From Bacillota bacterium (GTDB lineage Bacteria > Bacillota > Bacilli > Paenibacillales > NBRC-103111), in NCBI GenBank assembly GCA_023386955.1, contig JAEWIS010000023.1, forward strand, positions 434,001-498,000: 64,000 bases of DNA. Direction: 5' to 3'. The notes below the pieces were generated by a model, which was not told the DNA's origin, made no database searches, and saw only the letters and a list, made by a program, of their open reading frames with translations. The position numbers and the translations under genes were made by a program. Shown piece by piece: positions 62,074 to 64,000 of the stretch (position 1 is the first letter of the stretch; each line of letters opens with the position of its first letter).

Positions 62074-62961
62074 ATGTTCAGCACATTGCCGTACAAAACT
62101 CAAAAATGGCTGATTGTTACCGGATTTTTGCTGGTTCCGATGGCCTTACTTTGCACCTTTACATTTTATCCGGCTATCAAGCTGGTTTACTTGAGCTTTA
62201 CCAACTGGGATGGGCTTAGCCCCGACAAAAAGCTGATCGGCTGGGACAACTATGCCGAGGTATTCCGGAACCCGAAGATATTCGGGGTATTTCTGCATCA
62301 GATTCCGTATTTTCTGGTAGGCATCGTTCAAAATATCGCAGCGCTGCTGTTTGCTGTCATCTTGAACGGAAAGCTGAAGGGACGCCATTTTTTCCGGATG
62401 ATTCTGTTTTTGCCCTTTATTATGAATGGCATTGCGGTTGCGTTTATGTTCCAGTTTGTATTCGACACCACCAACGGCTCCCTGAACGCCTTGTTGGGTC
62501 TGATCGGTTTGGACAGTCTGCAAACAAGCTGGCTGGGCAATGCGAAGATTGTGAATTTTTCGTTAGCCTCCGTAGGCTTTTGGCGGTTTATGGGCTACAA
62601 CATGGTCATCTATATCGGTGCGCTGCAGGCGATTCCCGGAGACATCTATGAGGCGGCGACCATAGACGGGGCCAACGGCTTCCAGCAATTCTGGAATCTG
62701 ACCCTGCCCAATCTGGCCAAGATCATCGAATTGAATATGTTCTTAACCATCAGCGGCGCGTTATCCGTGTTTGATTTGCCTTTTGTGCTTACTGCAGGCG
62801 GACCGGCAGGGGCTTCCACTACCTTCGTATTTAAAACCGTTGAAACGGCGTTCCAATATAATAATTACGGGCTGGCATCGGCCATGAGCATTGTGCTGCT
62901 ATTCATAACCATTGTGATTCTGGGCATACAAAGCAAAGTCATCAACAGGAAGGGGGAATAG
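62074..62961 (+). CDS. Sugar ABC transporter permease (MalF/UgpA type)
   Basis: 295 residues with six spans and EAA loop (DIYEAATIDGANGFQQFWNLTLPNLAKI). GAAGGAAGG precedes ATG 62074. A longer in-frame extension upstream would cover the intercistronic hairpin and is rejected. Confidence 0.92.
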   Translation: MFSTLPYKTQKWLIVTGFLLVPMALLCTFTFYPAIKLVYLSFTNWDGLSPDKKLIGWDNYAEVFRNPKIFGVFLHQIPYFLVGIVQNIAALLFAVILNGKLKGRHFFRMILFLPFIMNGIAVAFMFQFVFDTTNGSLNALLGLIGLDSLQTSWLGNAKIVNFSLASVGFWRFMGYNMVIYIGALQAIPGDIYEAATIDGANGFQQFWNLTLPNLAKIIELNMFLTISGALSVFDLPFVLTAGGPAGASTTFVFKTVETAFQYNNYGLASAMSIVLLFITIVILGIQSKVINRKGE

Positions 62962-62964
62962 GTC

Positions 62965-63795
62965 ATGAAACAGCAGCCTGTACTGAAGAGCATCCAATAT
63001 TTTCTGTTGATGGCGGCCGTCTTTGTAGTAGTATTTCCGCCTTACGTGGTTTTTGTCAATGCCTTCAAGGATAAAAGCGAGTTTGGCTCGGCGGGGCCGT
63101 TTACGCTGCCCAAAAGCTTCGCCAACCTGGAAAATTTCCGGGTTGTTTTTGAACGGGCGCATCTGGCCCAGGCCTTCGGCAATACCTTCGTCATTATTGC
63201 GGTTTCCCTAGTGGGTAATGTTATTCTGGGCACCATGGTGGCGTATGCCATTGGCCGGTTTGATTTTCGCGGAAAAGGGCTGGTAATGGGAGCATTTCTG
63301 GCTGCCACCATCATTCCGACCATCACCACGCAGGTGGCTGTATTCTCCATCATCCAATCCCTGCACCTGTTCAACACACTGTATGCGCCTATTCTGCTGT
63401 ACATCGGAGCGGATGTGGTGCAGATTTACATTTATCTGCAGTTCATCAAAAGCATCCCGTATGAGCTGGACGAAAGCGCCATGATTGATGGAGCCTCGCT
63501 GTTCCGGATTTACCGGAAAATTATTTTTCCGCTGCTTACGCCTGCAACAGCCACGCTGGTCATCCTGAAAACCATCAATATCTACAATGATCTGTACATT
63601 CCTTACCTGTACATGCCCAAAGCGAAGCTGGGGGTGGTTTCCACCTCCATCATGCGGTTTGCCGGAATCAACCAGGCGGAGTGGAGCTACATCTGTGCGG
63701 CCATTCTGATCATCATGCTGCCCACCGTCATTCTCTATTTAGTCCTGCAAAAATTTATTTTTTCAGGGGTGACCAGCGGGGCGGTCAAGGCCTGA
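62965..63795 (+). CDS. Sugar ABC transporter permease (MalG type)
   Basis: 276 residues with six spans and EAA loop (YELDESAMIDGASLFRIYRKIIFPLLTPA), ending SGVTSGAVKA. ATG 62965 lies 3 bp after the preceding stop with AGGGGG upstream. Completes the third sugar importer. Confidence 0.92.
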   Translation: MKQQPVLKSIQYFLLMAAVFVVVFPPYVVFVNAFKDKSEFGSAGPFTLPKSFANLENFRVVFERAHLAQAFGNTFVIIAVSLVGNVILGTMVAYAIGRFDFRGKGLVMGAFLAATIIPTITTQVAVFSIIQSLHLFNTLYAPILLYIGADVVQIYIYLQFIKSIPYELDESAMIDGASLFRIYRKIIFPLLTPATATLVILKTINIYNDLYIPYLYMPKAKLGVVSTSIMRFAGINQAEWSYICAAILIIMLPTVILYLVLQKFIFSGVTSGAVKA

Positions 63796-63896
63796 ACGTC
63801 TGGGTGAGAGGCATACGCCCGAAATACTGCAACCGTTTTCTGCATGTTTATGGTAAAATGAATGTGGCAAAATGCGTTGGCTGGGAGTGAGCCTGC

Positions 63897-64000
63897 TTGA
63901 ATGTCATGATCGTGGATGATGAAGAGCTGATCCGGTTGGGAATCGCCAAAATACTGGGCAAGTCTGAGCTGTCCGTCCAAATTGCCGGTCTATATGCTAA
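63897..64000 (+). CDS. Response regulator, N-terminal fragment (3' truncated by window edge)
   Basis: From TTG 63897 (GGGAG 9 nt upstream) the frame reads NVMIVDDEELIRLGIAKIL and runs to the window end. The VDDE acidic pocket and following helix are those of CheY-like receivers of the YesN class. An ATG at 63906 is an alternative start. It probably controls the transporter just upstream, together with a kinase outside the window. Confidence 0.8.
   Translation, partial: MNVMIVDDEELIRLGIAKILGKSELSVQIAGLYA

Overview
The window reads as the chromosome of a Paenibacillus-like Firmicute. The evidence is the strong AGGAGG-type ribosome sites with frequent GTG and TTG starts, the lipoprotein sugar-binding proteins paired with LplB/AraQ-type permeases, the YesM/YesN two-component regulators, the membrane-bound AraC regulator, LacI repressors, and the adaA/adaB repair pair. 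No rRNA, tRNA, CRISPR array, phage gene or transposase was found.

Layout. 1-3.5 kb: the end of a LacI regulator, then an FAD-dependent oxidoreductase behind a promoter flanked by two LacI-type palindromes. 3.9-13.4 kb: histidine kinase and AraC-type response regulator, sugar ABC transporter (lipoprotein and two permeases), a secreted BNR-propeller protein and a nucleoside hydrolase. 13.8-17.5 kb: small membrane proteins, Nudix, DUF3024-like, GNAT and VOC genes, plus a decayed enolase-superfamily gene. 17.6-21.2 kb: a Mn/Zn ABC transporter behind a Fur-type box. 22.6-32.3 kb: a tightly overlapped six-gene operon with a tetrapyrrole/siderophore-type ABC importer followed by a complete I/D/H metallochelatase (ChlI-, ChlD- and BchH/CobN-like), preceded by tandem Zur-like palindromes. 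32.7-39.6 kb: amino-acid permease, condensation-domain-like acyltransferase, TetR (apparent ATC start), CarD-like protein, adaB/adaA and a GH88 hydrolase.

39.9-55.9 kb is a second glycan locus: two very large heparinase II/III-family proteins, a membrane AraC regulator, LplB-type permeases and binding protein, an esterase and a GH43 enzyme. With the adjacent GH88 it suggests breakdown of an acetylated, uronic-acid-containing polysaccharide. 56-64 kb: two GNAT genes, a sugar isomerase/epimerase, DinB, a LacI regulator, a GH130 phosphorylase, a third sugar ABC transporter with a cre-like site, and the start of another response regulator.

Two things stand out. The first is the importer plus H/I/D chelatase operon, with no cobalamin or chlorophyll genes beside it. 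Its large subunit carries a BchH-type GTHGTLEFM motif rather than the classical cobaltochelatase motif. The second is a set of four intergenic elements (about 3.5, 13.5, 22.4 and 32.5 kb). Each is built from four 20-23 bp sites in the same order (forward, forward, inverted, inverted) with almost the same spacing (50-52 / 82 / 50-51 bp), yet each uses a different site sequence.
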